In this document: piece by piece, positions 37,216 through 47,272 of the stretch
Position numbering within the stretch: position 1 is the stretch's first letter
How the letters are laid out: the number at the start of each line of letters is the position of its first letter
Assembly (NCBI RefSeq): GCF_004342725.1
Contig: NZ_SMCP01000005.1
Coordinates: 1 to 64,000 of the forward strand
Source: Testudinibacter aquarius
Lineage (GTDB): Bacteria; Pseudomonadota; Gammaproteobacteria; Enterobacterales; Pasteurellaceae
Length of the DNA: 64,000 bases
Reading direction: 5' to 3'
Position numbers and translations under genes: made by a program
The notes under the pieces: model-generated
Told to the model about the DNA's origin: nothing
The model's database searches: none
What the model saw: only the letters and a program-made list of their open reading frames with translations

Positions 37216-37711
37216 TACGATGCCTAAAAGTGCAGTTTATATTGCACTGGGCAGCAATCTGGATAATCCAACGGCTCAATTGCAAAGTGCGGTTAGGGCG
37301 CTTGATGCTCTGCCGAATACACAAGTTACGGCAGTTAGTGCCTTCTATCGCAGCAAACCGCTCGGCCCGCAAGACCAGCCGGATTTCATCAATGCAGTTG
37401 CAGCGATTGAAACCGCACTTTTACCACTGGATTTATTGGATCATTTACAACATATCGAGCAACAACAAGGGCGTGTGCGTCTGCGCCGTTGGGGTGAACG
37501 CACGCTGGATCTGGATATTTTGTTGTACGGCGATTTGGTTATTGAGAGCGAACGCTTGAGCGTACCGCACTATGATATGGCTAACCGGGAATTTGTGATC
37601 GTACCGCTGTATGAAATTGCACCCCGGTTGCAGTTACCGAATGGCGAAAAATTAACGGGCTTAGCCGATAAGTTTAAATCACATCATATGGAAATTATTA
37701 AGGGCTGTTAA
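37205..37711 (+). CDS. folK: 6-hydroxymethyl-7,8-dihydropterin pyrophosphokinase
   Basis: A 168-residue HPPK (E. coli 159). The N-terminal YIALGSNL, RSKPLGPQDQPDFINAV and the signature RWGERTLDLDILLYGD with the Mg-binding DLD are intact. It pyrophosphorylates 6-hydroxymethyl-dihydropterin before FolP in folate synthesis. ATG at 37205 overlaps the pcnB end by 11 bases; an alternative ATG at 37220 (MPKSAVYIALG) would avoid the overlap. pcnB-folK is the usual pair. A hairpin terminator follows. Confidence 0.95.
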   Translation: MQNNTMPKSAVYIALGSNLDNPTAQLQSAVRALDALPNTQVTAVSAFYRSKPLGPQDQPDFINAVAAIETALLPLDLLDHLQHIEQQQGRVRLRRWGERTLDLDILLYGDLVIESERLSVPHYDMANREFVIVPLYEIAPRLQLPNGEKLTGLADKFKSHHMEIIKGC

Positions 37712-37721
37712 CTGAAAAAAC

Positions 37722-37748
37722 AAAACGGGATCATGATTATCCCGTTTT
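37722..37748. terminator. Bidirectional terminator between folK and the secretion operon
   Basis: AAAACGGGAT (37722-37731) pairs with ATCCCGTTTT (37739-37748). T residues follow on the plus side and A-rich sequence precedes it, so it can serve both convergent units. Confidence 0.85.
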
Positions 37749-37770
37749 TCGTTTTTTGCAACCTTATTGA

Positions 37771-39078
37771 TTAACGCTCTTGCAACGCCTGCTTCATTCG
37801 GGTGATCGGTTTGATTAAATATTGAAAGATGGTTTTTTCACCGGTTTTAATATCAATCGTGGCAATCATACCCGGAATAATCGGCAATTCTTCACCATTT
37901 TTATCAGTCAAGGTGCTGGATTCGGTGGTCACTAAAACCCGATAGTAGGCTTCATTGGCATTTAATTTCAGATCGCTCGGGCGTTTTTGATCATGTAAGG
38001 TATCCGGGCTTAACAAGGTTACGACGCCGTCTAACCCGCCATAAATAGCGTAGTCATAGGCTGAAAGTTTCACCAGTGCTTTCATTCCCGGGCGTACATA
38101 AGCCACATCACGCGGACTGATATAAGCCTCGACCACCAGTTTTTCTTCTACCGGCACAATCTCCATAATATCCTGTCCGGCGCTGATCACTCCGCCAATG
38201 GTATTGACCCGAATATTTTTTACAATTCCTTTTAGTGGTGAGCGGATCAGAGAACGTTCTACCGGATCAGCCCGCATTGCCATATTTTCTCTGGCTTGTT
38301 GTAATTCTGACTGAACTCGCACCAATTCACTGTTGGCGTCGGTTACATATTTATTCTGCCGTTCCACAATTTGTAGTTGCAATTCACTGGATTGACGACG
38401 CATTCTCAACACTTCTACTTCGGACACTGCACCTTTGGCAACCATCGGCGTTGTCATCGCAATTTCACGATCCAATAGCTTTTTACTTTCACTCAGGCTA
38501 TTGATAGATTCATTCAGCGCTTGTTTATGCGAATTATAGACCGCCGTTTCGCGTTCAATCAGTTCTTGCGGAGTATCGTCAGCAAATTTGAGATCGCGGT
38601 CATAAGCTTCAGCTTCTAAACGGGTTACAACTGCCGCTAAGTTTTGCACTTTAGCCTGGCTTTCACGCAAGCCGGCGGAACTGCGAGTATCGTCCAATTT
38701 CAGCAATACCTGTCCCTTTTCGACCAAATCCCCTTCTTTCACCATCATTTCACTTAAAATACCCGGATCGAGACTTTGAATCACCTGCTCACGGCTGCTT
38801 GGAATAATACTGCCCTGTCCGCGAGTCACCTCTTCCAAAGTGCTATTGTAAGACCAGATCACAAAAACCACTAAAAATGCAAATAGTAGGATAATACTCC
38901 AAAATAGACCTTTATGCTTCTCCTGCTGGATTGCCGCATTCAAGTCGGTCAGCAACTTTAAATCTTGCTTACTATATTGTTCACTATGCTTTGCCTGTGG
39001 CTGTGGCTTGAGCTTATCTGCCTCTGCTTTTGTCACAACGTGATTTGATTTTTCTACTTTCGTTTCATTATCAGACAT
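37771..39078 (-). CDS. Type I secretion periplasmic adaptor (HlyD/LapC family)
   Basis: A 435-residue membrane-fusion protein. Residues 1-58 are cytoplasmic and Lys/Gln-rich, one membrane segment lies at about 59-78 (LLFAFLVVFVIWS), then a lipoyl half-motif (GILSEMMVKEGDLVEKGQVLLKLDDT), a long coiled-coil hairpin, and a C-terminal beta domain ending near LIKPITRMKQALQER. It links the ABC exporter to the outer-membrane channel. It starts 12 bases after the ABC gene, in the order TolC-like, ABC, HlyD, similar to LapE-B-C of large-adhesin secretion. Confidence 0.9.
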   Translation of the reverse strand: MSDNETKVEKSNHVVTKAEADKLKPQPQAKHSEQYSKQDLKLLTDLNAAIQQEKHKGLFWSIILLFAFLVVFVIWSYNSTLEEVTRGQGSIIPSSREQVIQSLDPGILSEMMVKEGDLVEKGQVLLKLDDTRSSAGLRESQAKVQNLAAVVTRLEAEAYDRDLKFADDTPQELIERETAVYNSHKQALNESINSLSESKKLLDREIAMTTPMVAKGAVSEVEVLRMRRQSSELQLQIVERQNKYVTDANSELVRVQSELQQARENMAMRADPVERSLIRSPLKGIVKNIRVNTIGGVISAGQDIMEIVPVEEKLVVEAYISPRDVAYVRPGMKALVKLSAYDYAIYGGLDGVVTLLSPDTLHDQKRPSDLKLNANEAYYRVLVTTESSTLTDKNGEELPIIPGMIATIDIKTGEKTIFQYLIKPITRMKQALQER

Positions 39079-39090
39079 AATTTCTATACC

Positions 39091-41340
39091 TTAAAGCGTT
39101 GTATCTATGCGTGGCGAGGCAGTTTCTGCTGCTTGCTGCACTTCTTCTTTATTTGCTTGTGCTTTGGTTACGGTAGCCGTTTGTAGTGTTTGCTCCGCTG
39201 TGGCTTGTTGCTGTTGGGCGTTTTTCTCATTTTCTGCCAGTCGTTTCAGCACTGCATCACGCGGACCGTCCATCACCACTTTGCCCTGTTCGATGATCAC
39301 AATCCGATCAACAATCTGCAATACTTGTGGACGATGGGTGACGATTACCATGGTGCGATTGCGACACCAGTTTGCCAACACTCGTAACGCTTGGATTTCG
39401 CTGGCTTGATCAAGTGCGGTCGTCGGTTCGTCCAACAGTACCACTTTCGGATTGCGCAGCAACATCCGCGCCAATGCAATTACCTGTTTTTGTCCACCGG
39501 ACAGACCTAGCCCATTTTCACCTAACGGCATATCCAAACCGCGTGGGTGATTACGGATTAACTTGTCCAAACCAAATACTGTCAGCGCTCGGATCAAATC
39601 TTGGTCGGTTGAAAAACCGTCCATACGCGCCAAATCCATATTTTCACGCAGACTACCCAAAAACAGGCGCGGATTTTGTTCTAATAATAAAATTTGATTA
39701 CGCAAGAAACTCGGATCCAGTTGTCGTAGATCCACGCCATCCAGAGAAATGGTACCGCTATTTAAATCATATAAGCCGGATGCTGTTTTAAGTGCGGTTG
39801 ATTTACCACTGCCGATGCGTCCTAGGATACCTACTTTCTCTTTTGGTCTGATTGATAAATTTAAACTACTCAGTGCCGGTGCCCCGTCTTCGGTATAAGA
39901 AAAAGAGACATTATTAAACTGAAGTTCACCGTTGACTTGATCCAAGGTGACATAGTTGCGATCACTGTCACGATCAGTTTTGCGCTCGACAATGCCATTC
40001 ACACCTTTTAACGCAACCCATGCCTGTTGAAAACGCACTGCCAATCCAGCAATTTGCCCGACCGGCGCTAATGCCCGTCCGGATAAGATTACCGCAGCAA
40101 TCAATGCCCCCATGGTGATTTTTGACGCTTGATCTTCGCTGTGAATCAGATACGTACCGTAAAGCACTAAAAACACAGTATTCAATTGCTGCATTGCGAC
40201 TGCAAAATTGACCACAAAATTGCTGACGTCTTTTAGTTTAATCGAAGATGCCGCAGCCGTTGCCGTGTAGTGATCCCAACGTTTTTGCGCCCATTTTGCC
40301 GCATTATTGGTTTTTAAGGTTTCCAATCCCTCAATTGCTTCTACCGCCAAACCTTGACGCTGCGAAGACTCTTTCATCGATTCGTTGATATATTTCGCGA
40401 GTGGGCCTTGTGCCAAAAAGCCGACAAAAATAACTAAAGGAATAATAATGGACGGCACAATCGCTAAGCTGCCGGCGACCAACCAAATTACCGTGATAAA
40501 TAAAAATAAAAACGGCAAGTCCACCAACGTTAGCAAACTGGCACTGGTCATAAAGTCGCGCACTGACTCAAAATCACGTAAATTGCTGGCATACGAGCCG
40601 GAAGATGCCGGGCGCTCTTGTAATTTTAGCCCAACTACTCGGCGAAACAACGCTGAGCTGATAATCAAATCAGCTTTTTTACCGGCAATATCGGTTAAAT
40701 GCCCACGAATCATTTTTGCGATAAATTCAAAGCTGATCGCAATAAACACACCGATGCTCAACACCCACAAGGTATTGTATGCCTGATTCGGAATCACCCG
40801 ATCATACACATTCATCACATACAATGAACTGACTAATGCCAAAAAATTGATGATAAACGTGGCTAAAATAACTTGATAGTAATAACGTTTAAAACGCCAG
40901 ATTACTTTGAAAAACCAAGCTTTGGGCAATTTGTATTCCGGCAGTTCAGAACGCGAATCAATCCCGATCTTCGGTTTGATAAACCAACAGTAGCCTAAAT
41001 AACTTTTGTTCAACTCCTGATGGCTGATAAGTTGGGTTAGACCGTCTAATTGCTGAATTTTATACACTCGGTCTTGTCCATACCCTTCGATACTGACAAT
41101 GACAGCCGCTTCTTCATTTTTTAACAACACCACGACCGGCATTGCCAAGGACGGAATATCCTCCAGCGGACGTTGTGAAATCGTGTTTTCAAAGCCTTCA
41201 CTTTTTAAAAACTCTTGCAGTGAGGAAAAATTAATCCCCATATTGTTATCGCGGATAACATTTGCTGCCAAGGTTGCCACCGACAGTTGTGATCCGACCA
41301 ACTGGGTTGCAAGAGACAGATTTTCAATAATCAATTTCAT
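39091..41340 (-). CDS. Type I secretion ABC transporter (LapB-like)
   Basis: A 749-residue exporter. The N-terminal 130 or so residues are a C39-peptidase-like domain without an evident catalytic cysteine (a CLD, as in RTX exporters). Six membrane segments follow, then an ABC domain with Walker A GRIGSGKST, signature LSGGQKQVIALARML and Walker B VVLLDEPTTALD. The last about 50 residues are a Gln/Ala/Thr-rich tail. The ATG at 41340 (MKLIIENLSLA) is preferred to 41373. Two uptake signals (near 39413 and 39790) lie inside, so the operon has long been resident. The substrate is not in the window. Confidence 0.9.
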   Translation of the reverse strand: MKLIIENLSLATQLVGSQLSVATLAANVIRDNNMGINFSSLQEFLKSEGFENTISQRPLEDIPSLAMPVVVLLKNEEAAVIVSIEGYGQDRVYKIQQLDGLTQLISHQELNKSYLGYCWFIKPKIGIDSRSELPEYKLPKAWFFKVIWRFKRYYYQVILATFIINFLALVSSLYVMNVYDRVIPNQAYNTLWVLSIGVFIAISFEFIAKMIRGHLTDIAGKKADLIISSALFRRVVGLKLQERPASSGSYASNLRDFESVRDFMTSASLLTLVDLPFLFLFITVIWLVAGSLAIVPSIIIPLVIFVGFLAQGPLAKYINESMKESSQRQGLAVEAIEGLETLKTNNAAKWAQKRWDHYTATAAASSIKLKDVSNFVVNFAVAMQQLNTVFLVLYGTYLIHSEDQASKITMGALIAAVILSGRALAPVGQIAGLAVRFQQAWVALKGVNGIVERKTDRDSDRNYVTLDQVNGELQFNNVSFSYTEDGAPALSSLNLSIRPKEKVGILGRIGSGKSTALKTASGLYDLNSGTISLDGVDLRQLDPSFLRNQILLLEQNPRLFLGSLRENMDLARMDGFSTDQDLIRALTVFGLDKLIRNHPRGLDMPLGENGLGLSGGQKQVIALARMLLRNPKVVLLDEPTTALDQASEIQALRVLANWCRNRTMVIVTHRPQVLQIVDRIVIIEQGKVVMDGPRDAVLKRLAENEKNAQQQQATAEQTLQTATVTKAQANKEEVQQAAETASPRIDTTL

Positions 41341-41420
41341 ATGAATAATTCTTCTTGAGAGAGAGAAAAGCAATAAAAGCAGATATTTCTGCTTTTATTG
41401 TTGTTCGTGGTTATATGGTG

Positions 41421-42683
41421 TTATTTTCTCGCATTTTTCGGGAAACCCGCCCATTCGGCAAGAGATCCTTGAGAGCGAAGATAATCCAATTTTGCTTTGC
41501 GCAAAGCCCCTTGGGTATTGACTTGCGCCATTTCAACATTAAACAGCTCGCTGTGCGCATTCAATAATTCGATTAATGTTTTACGCGCCAAATCAAACTG
41601 TAACCGGTAAAACTCTATTACTCGGGTTGATGCCTCAATTTGTTTTTTAATGGTTTTTAATTGAATGGTGTTACGTTTAATATCCAATTGTGCCAAGTTG
41701 GTGGTTTCACGTAAATTACGCTCCACCCGATCCAACCGCTCTTTGGAAGAGGCAATTAAGTTAGCCTTTTCGCGCACTTCATAACTTGACGTATGATTAA
41801 ACACATCCCAATTGACATTGATGCCGGCTTCCCGATCTTCGGTGGTTACAGTTGCTGTTAAATCAACTTTAGGCAATTTTTTCAGTTTTGACAACTCGTG
41901 GTCTTTCATATTCGTTTCCAACTCAGCCATCTGTGCCTGATAAGTTGCTGTCAATTTACTGTCTTTAGCAGAATAATTTTTATACATCGCTTCAACCGAC
42001 AATTTGCTAAACGGATCTTCAAGATCTTTTTCAGTGATCTGGCTACCGCTGTAACTTGCCAGCTGTGTTAAGTTTTGGTACATATCACGTTGATAATCAT
42101 TGATTTCCTGCTCAACCAAAATTGCACGGGCTTCTGCCTGAGCATATTCGGATTCACGCCCTTCATCGTTGATAACAATATTGCCGATATCTGCCAGGAT
42201 CTCGTTGTGGCGCTGTAGATTACGCTGCCCTACATCAATCCGTTCTTTTGCCAATAAGGCATTTAAATACAATTCGGAAATGGTATATGCTAACTCTTCA
42301 CGGCTTTCATAATATTTGAAGTTGTAGTATTTTTCATTTTCTTTATTTTTTTCAACTTCTTTTTCAATTGCACCAAAGGCATATAAATTAATCGAACCAC
42401 GTACTCCGGGTACGATTTTGCGATCTTTATAATCACTCTGATCTTTATGATACTGAGACAAGATTTTACTTCCGGTTAGCGATACCACCGGATAATGACC
42501 GCCTTTTGCCTGTTCAACCCGATCTTTGGCTGCGCCCAATTCAGCATCAGCTTCTTTTAATATGGGATCACTGACTAATGATTGAACTAATACATTTTTG
42601 AGTGAGTTGGTATAACCGATGGAACTGAAAAGCACTAACCCTGTGCCGACCAGAATTTGGCTGATAATCTTGCGTTTAAACAT
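41421..42683 (-). CDS. TolC-family outer-membrane protein of the type I system
   Basis: A 420-residue outer-membrane efflux protein with a signal peptide (residues 1 to about 25, ending SIGYTNS) and two long coiled-coil repeats of the TolC type. It differs from the NodT-type factor downstream of macB. It is the first gene of the three-gene secretion unit and probably carries the promoter. LapE of Pseudomonas or AggA-like channels are the likely relatives. An 80-base gap follows to the ABC gene. Confidence 0.87.
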   Translation of the reverse strand: MFKRKIISQILVGTGLVLFSSIGYTNSLKNVLVQSLVSDPILKEADAELGAAKDRVEQAKGGHYPVVSLTGSKILSQYHKDQSDYKDRKIVPGVRGSINLYAFGAIEKEVEKNKENEKYYNFKYYESREELAYTISELYLNALLAKERIDVGQRNLQRHNEILADIGNIVINDEGRESEYAQAEARAILVEQEINDYQRDMYQNLTQLASYSGSQITEKDLEDPFSKLSVEAMYKNYSAKDSKLTATYQAQMAELETNMKDHELSKLKKLPKVDLTATVTTEDREAGINVNWDVFNHTSSYEVREKANLIASSKERLDRVERNLRETTNLAQLDIKRNTIQLKTIKKQIEASTRVIEFYRLQFDLARKTLIELLNAHSELFNVEMAQVNTQGALRKAKLDYLRSQGSLAEWAGFPKNARK

Positions 42684-42825
42684 TAATAAAACTCCTGAAT
42701 TTATAAAAATTCGCTATATCTTGTCAGTTTACATTAATTATAAATTTAAACTAATAGAATTTACAAATTATTATGAAAGAGAAAGATTTTGATTCAGAAG
42801 ACTATCAATCGCACTTTTTAAATTT

Positions 42826-43914
42826 TTATAGTAATCCTTTACGAATCATCGACTCAAAAAGTTCATACTCCACCAAAAACGCATCATGTCCAAAATCGGA
42901 GTAGAATTCATGATAATCTAGCTGGACACCCGTTTCTTGCAACAATTGTTTACTTTTATGCATATCCGGTGTTTTAAATAATTGATCATTTGCCACTGCC
43001 ACCAAGGTATAACGTGCCTTGATTCTGCTAAGTGCTTTTTTGATGTCGTTATTGTAGTTCATCGCCGGATCGTATAAATCGAGTGCACGAGTTAAGTGTA
43101 AGTAACTGTTGGCATCAAAACGATCAAGAAATTTTTTGCCTTGATAACTCAGATAGGATTCCACTTGAAAATAATCACCGAAATACTCCGGCGACTGTTT
43201 CTGTGCCCGTCCAAAGGCTTTATTCAATTGAATATCGGTGCGATAGGTCAGCATGCCTAACATTCTGGCAACTGCCAGTCCTTGCTCCGGTGCCTTGTCC
43301 GCGTAATAATCACCATTATTGAAATTAGGATCTGTGACAATTGCTTGGCGCATCACATGGTTAAAACCAATAGCTTCAGCACTGAAATACAAAGATGAAC
43401 ATAGATTCACCACCCTTGCCACCCTATCCGGATAATCTACCGCCCATTGGGTCGCCTGCATACCGCCGAATGAGCCACCAATCACCGCATGCAAGTGCGG
43501 TATTTGCAATTCATCTAATAATGCTTTTTCAGCTTTTACAATATCCTGGATGGTGATCGCCGGAAATTGGCTACCGTACGGCTTATTTGTCGAAGGATTA
43601 ATAGAAGAAGGGCCAGTGCTGCCCTTGCAACCACCCAGCACATTGGAACAGATAAAAAAATAGTGATCCGTATCCAGTGCCAATCCTGCGCCCATAAAAT
43701 TCTGCCACCAGCCTTTCTGTTCACTGCCTGCTTGCCGTGGCTCTATGTAGGGTTCAGCATCGCCGGTTAACGCATGGCAAATCAAAACGGCATTACTTTT
43801 TTCTGCATTCAAGCGTCCATAGGTTTGATATGCAATATCAATATACTTGAGTTGCCCACCCAAAAGTAAATTGAGCGAATTATCCGTGAAGAGCCTAACT
43901 GATTTGACCGCCAT
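42826..43914 (-). CDS. metX: Homoserine O-acetyltransferase MetX
   Basis: A 362-residue alpha/beta hydrolase. The nucleophile S148 is in [15 protein letters not shown], the late histidine H343 in [11 protein letters not shown], and [17 protein letters not shown] is the family signature. It makes O-acetylhomoserine for direct sulfhydrylation to homocysteine; E. coli uses the unrelated MetA instead, while Haemophilus has MetX. MetJ-type boxes lie about 90 bases upstream. It converges with nothing; EamA is divergent. Confidence 0.94.
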   Translation of the reverse strand: MAVKSVRLFTDNSLNLLLGGQLKYIDIAYQTYGRLNAEKSNAVLICHALTGDAEPYIEPRQAGSEQKGWWQNFMGAGLALDTDHYFFICSNVLGGCKGSTGPSSINPSTNKPYGSQFPAITIQDIVKAEKALLDELQIPHLHAVIGGSFGGMQATQWAVDYPDRVARVVNLCSSLYFSAEAIGFNHVMRQAIVTDPNFNNGDYYADKAPEQGLAVARMLGMLTYRTDIQLNKAFGRAQKQSPEYFGDYFQVESYLSYQGKKFLDRFDANSYLHLTRALDLYDPAMNYNNDIKKALSRIKARYTLVAVANDQLFKTPDMHKSKQLLQETGVQLDYHEFYSDFGHDAFLVEYELFESMIRKGLL

Positions 43915-44000
43915 AACTACCTTAAGATCACTGTTTTTGGGTTATTTTTTTAGGTTTTTGCATAAATTACCGATCCGTAAAATAGTTGTCAAGTAATTTT

Positions 44001-44024
44001 AGCCATCTAAACATCTAGATTTAT
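44001..44024. promoter_or_regulatory. Tandem MetJ boxes upstream of metX
   Basis: Three adjacent eight-base units AGCCATCT, AAACATCT and AGATTTAT resemble the met box AGACGTCT (the second and first at five to six positions). They sit about 87 bases upstream of the metX ATG in the metX/eamA divergent gap, where MetJ repression of metX is expected. The metJ gene itself is not in the window. Confidence 0.55.
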
Positions 44025-44120
44025 ATCCTTCTATACTCTGCCGTTTATCACTGTCCTCGCTACTTGATTTTTTATTGCTTATCGGTATGCTTACTATAAT
44101 CTTTTCTAACTTCGACGATT

Positions 44121-44996
44121 ATGCTACATCACCCCGTTAAAGGCGCACTAGCAATGATTCTTGCTGGGTTTGTATTTGCCGTGATCAATACGTTAACTCA
44201 AATACTGGGCGCAAATAGTACCATCGACTCGGCTTCTGTTGCACTGTACCAATACCTTTTTGCGCTGCTATTTTTAGCGCCTAGCCTATTCAAAGCCGGT
44301 TTAAAACCACTAAAAACCCAACATCCGTGGTTACATATTCTGCGCGTTGGTATTTCTGTTATTGGGATTCAATGCTGGATCAGCGCTTTAATTTACCCAA
44401 TTCCAATTTGGCAAGGTATCGCCTTAATTATGACTTCACCGCTGTTTGCAACCTTAGGCGCAGCACTATTTTTAAAAGAAAAAGTTGGTTTTAGCCGCAT
44501 CACCGCAACCTTGTTCGGTTTCTGTGGTGCGATGATCATCTTGAAACCATGGTCGGAAGATTTTAACCCTGTTGCGCTTTTGCCGCTCGCAGCCGCACTT
44601 TGCTGGGCAATTTATTCTTTAATGGTCAAAAAATTGTCTTCATCCGAATCACCGACCACCATTGTGGTGTATCTGTTCATCCTGATAACACCGTTTAATT
44701 TACTCAGTGTATTACAATCTTCACAATTCACTTCGCCGGATATTATGCAACTAGGCTATTTGATTTTATTGGGATTCCTAACTGCGATCGCACAATTGGC
44801 CATCGCAAAAGCCTATAATTTAGCAGACGCTGCCTATTTACAGCCCTTTGATTTTTTGAAACTGCCGCTAAATGTGCTGGCGGGCTGGCTTATTTTTCAA
44901 GCACAACCGCCGGGACGATTATGGCTGGGCGCTGCCCTGATTATTTTTTCAATTTTATATATTACTTACCAAGAGAGCGGTCGTCGCAACCGATAA
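44121..44996 (+). CDS. EamA/DMT-family transporter
   Basis: A 291-residue drug/metabolite transporter with ten predicted membrane segments in two repeats (EamA domains at about 10-140 and 150-285). Typical of RhaT/YdcZ-like exporters of amino acids or metabolites; substrate unknown. It is divergent from metX, so a methionine- or homoserine-related substrate is possible but not supported by motif. The gene ends at TAA 44994-44996, four bases before a copy of the TAGGGTCTGTTG repeat. Confidence 0.85.
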   Translation: MLHHPVKGALAMILAGFVFAVINTLTQILGANSTIDSASVALYQYLFALLFLAPSLFKAGLKPLKTQHPWLHILRVGISVIGIQCWISALIYPIPIWQGIALIMTSPLFATLGAALFLKEKVGFSRITATLFGFCGAMIILKPWSEDFNPVALLPLAAALCWAIYSLMVKKLSSSESPTTIVVYLFILITPFNLLSVLQSSQFTSPDIMQLGYLILLGFLTAIAQLAIAKAYNLADAAYLQPFDFLKLPLNVLAGWLIFQAQPPGRLWLGAALIIFSILYITYQESGRRNR

Positions 44997-44999
44997 ACT

Positions 45000-45033
45000 A
45001 GGGTCTGTTGCTGTTTGTTTATAATTTGAGTTG
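45000..45033 (+). repeat. Single end of the TAGGGTCTGTTG repeat family
   Basis: AGGGTCTGTTGCTGTTTGTT and the following 14 bases match the left end of the element at 3673-3706 nearly base for base. It begins four bases after the EamA stop codon. The region 45034-45187 shows no matching inverted end, so this looks like a solo or truncated copy in the gap before sanA. Confidence 0.65.
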
Positions 45034-45187
45034 GCGCTGACCGCGCAATCTTGCTAAAATAATCGAAACGGTTTTTACTTTTCAAATGATATGCTTAAGT
45101 AGAATTCGGTATAAGCTTGTAATTATCCTGAAATGGCTGTCATTCTCGTATCCTAACGATAAAAACACATAAGGGTGAGCAATTTAT

Positions 45188-45913
45188 ATGCTATTGAAAA
45201 AAACCTCAACACCTCCACCTACAACGCTGCCCGCTCATGGACACCGTTGTATGAGCATCTGTCGGTTTTTATCACCCGCTTTAAAATATGTGGCATTTTT
45301 TCTCTCATTTTTTGCTATTCTGGTGTTATTGACCGATCAGTTGATCGGCTTTTATGTGCGAAAAAACATCTATGATGACATAAACGCCCTCCCCCACCGC
45401 CCTTATGCGCTGGTGTTGGGAACCTCACGCTATTTTAGCGATAATTCACTTAACTTGTTTTATTACAACCGATTACTGGCTGCGCAGCAGTTGATAAAGA
45501 ACAATAAAGTGGATTATTTATTGTTGAGTGGAGATAATCGCACCCCACAATACAACGAGCCACGCAACATGTTTTATGATCTGCGCAAACTTGGCGTCAA
45601 CAGTGAATTTATGTATTTAGATTTTGCCGGTTTCCGCACGCTAGATTCAGTGATCCGTGCCAAAACCATTTTCCACGCCAATTCCATCACCATTGTTTCA
45701 CAAAAGTTCCACTGTGAAAGGGCCTTGTTTATCGCTCAATACTACAATATCGACGCTATTTGCTATGCGGCGGAATACCCCAGCGAGCATTACGGTGTCA
45801 GAGTACGCGAATTTTTCGCGCGTCTTTACATGATTTGGGATCTATTAACCGAAAAAGGCCCGTACTTCTTGGGAGAGTCAGAGCCGCTACCGCCACCACT
45901 GATGGTAGAATAG
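45188..45913 (+). CDS. sanA: SanA/YdcF-family (DUF218) membrane protein
   Basis: A 241-residue protein (E. coli SanA 239). It has one N-terminal membrane segment (FFLSFFAILVLLTDQLI) and a periplasmic DUF218 domain: PYALVLGTSRY, VDYLLLSGDNRTPQYNEPRNM, and SQKFHCERALFIAQYY. SanA supports the envelope permeability barrier; loss causes vancomycin sensitivity at high temperature. Start ATG 45188; a frame from upstream is also open but shorter in homology. The leader contains the solo repeat end. Confidence 0.88.
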   Translation: MLLKKTSTPPPTTLPAHGHRCMSICRFLSPALKYVAFFLSFFAILVLLTDQLIGFYVRKNIYDDINALPHRPYALVLGTSRYFSDNSLNLFYYNRLLAAQQLIKNNKVDYLLLSGDNRTPQYNEPRNMFYDLRKLGVNSEFMYLDFAGFRTLDSVIRAKTIFHANSITIVSQKFHCERALFIAQYYNIDAICYAAEYPSEHYGVRVREFFARLYMIWDLLTEKGPYFLGESEPLPPPLMVE

Positions 45914-46050
45914 CCTCCTCATTTTCCCGCAAGGCAAGATGTATTAGCGCAGTATGGAAATGAATTTAATCCACTATAATCTGTTTTAAGTATTGTCCTG
46001 AGGCATATAAACAGGGATAATATCGCTCTTGTTTTTTCGGCTGAAATGTT

Positions 46051-46075
46051 AGGGTCTGTTGATGTTTGATTACCT
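46051..46075 (+). repeat. Repeat-like sequence overlapping the rsxA start
   Basis: AGGGTCTGTTGATGTTTGATT matches the first part of the repeat end (AGGGTCTGTTG then TGTTTG.TTA). The rsxA ATG (46062) lies within it, and AGGG at 46051 acts as a plausible Shine-Dalgarno sequence. Either a chance match or a repeat end that became the rsxA leader. Confidence 0.35.
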
Positions 46076-46643
46076 TTTATTGATGATTGGTACCGCACTT
46101 GTCAACAACTTTGTCCTAATTAAATTTTTAGGACTTTGTCCGTTTATGGGCGTATCAAAAAAAATCGAAACCGCAATCGGTATGGGACTGGCAACAACAT
46201 TTGTGTTGACGGTTGCTTCCCTTTGCTCGTATTTAATCGATCGTTATATTTTGCTGCCGCTAAGCGCTGAATTTTTACGCACTTTAGTTTTTATTTTAGT
46301 AATCGCCGTCGTCGTGCAATTCACTGAAATGGTGATCCACAAAACCAGCCCGGCACTTTATCGACTGCTCGGTATCTTTTTGCCATTGATTACCACCAAC
46401 TGTGCAGTGCTCGGCGTGGCATTGCTGAATATCAATCTTGCGCATAACTTAGTGCAGTCAGTATTATATGGTTTCAGTGCCGCCTTAGGTTTTTCGTTAG
46501 TGTTGGTGCTATTTGCGGCACTGCGTGAACGCTTGAGCGCAGCTGACGTGCCAAAACCATTTCGTGGCGCTTCGATTGCGCTGATCACCGCAGGACTGAT
46601 GTCGCTGGCATTTTTGGGTTTCACCGGGCTGGTGCCGAACTGA
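46062..46643 (+). CDS. rsxA: Electron transport complex subunit RsxA
   Basis: A 193-residue membrane protein (E. coli 193), very similar throughout ([39 protein letters not shown]). About six membrane segments. RsxA and RsxE together bind an Fe-S centre in the RNF/RSX complex, which moves electrons between NADH and ferredoxin-type carriers coupled to ion gradients and keeps SoxR reduced. ATG 46062 chosen by alignment; a TTG just before is not. Stop overlaps the rsxB start (TGATG). Confidence 0.97.
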   Translation: MFDYLLLMIGTALVNNFVLIKFLGLCPFMGVSKKIETAIGMGLATTFVLTVASLCSYLIDRYILLPLSAEFLRTLVFILVIAVVVQFTEMVIHKTSPALYRLLGIFLPLITTNCAVLGVALLNINLAHNLVQSVLYGFSAALGFSLVLVLFAALRERLSAADVPKPFRGASIALITAGLMSLAFLGFTGLVPN

Positions 46644-47272
46644 TGGAACTTTTCAGTCAATTAACCGCACTTCACTGGGTGCTGATCATTATTGCTTTTC
46701 TCGCCTTAATTTTTGGTGCAGTACTCGGCTTTTCATCGGTTAAACTCAAAGTAGAAAGCGATCCGATTGTTGATCAAATTGATGCTATTTTACCGCAAAG
46801 TCAGTGCGGACAGTGTGGTTATCCCGGCTGTCGTCCCTACGCCGAAGCGATTGCCAATGGCGACATCATCACAAAATGTGTACCCGGCGGACAACCGCTT
46901 GTGGTACAACTGGCTGATATGCTGGGCGTTGAAGTGCCAAAAACCGATTTTGACGAAGGTGCGCCCGAAGTCAAAGTCGCCTTTATCCATGAAGATATGT
47001 GCATCGGCTGTACCAAATGCATTCAAGCTTGCCCGGTCGATGCCATTATCGGTGCCAATAAAACCTTGCATACCGTTATTGCCGATCTCTGCACCGGCTG
47101 TGAATTGTGTGTTGCGCCTTGTCCAACCGATTGTATTACCATGGAACCAATTAAAACCGATATCGACCATTGGAATTGGAAATTTGATCCCAAGTTAGTC
47201 ATCCCTATCTTGGATGTCAGCGAAAAAAGTGCGGTTGCTGCCCCAAACAGGGCTGAGGTGCAACATGAGTGA
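46643..47272 (+). CDS. rsxB: Electron transport complex subunit RsxB
   Basis: A 209-residue ferredoxin-type subunit: N-terminal membrane segment, a four-cysteine motif CGQCGYPGC, then two 4Fe-4S motifs [14 protein letters not shown] and [15 protein letters not shown]. It passes electrons to the quinone- or SoxR-side partner. ATG overlaps the rsxA TGA; the stop overlaps the rsxC start, so translation is coupled across the three genes. Confidence 0.97.
   Translation: MELFSQLTALHWVLIIIAFLALIFGAVLGFSSVKLKVESDPIVDQIDAILPQSQCGQCGYPGCRPYAEAIANGDIITKCVPGGQPLVVQLADMLGVEVPKTDFDEGAPEVKVAFIHEDMCIGCTKCIQACPVDAIIGANKTLHTVIADLCTGCELCVAPCPTDCITMEPIKTDIDHWNWKFDPKLVIPILDVSEKSAVAAPNRAEVQHE

Noticed and set aside
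47214-47264. Upstream in-frame start for rsxC
   Set aside because: It would overlap rsxB by nearly 60 bases and add residues not found in the family; ATG 47265 fits.
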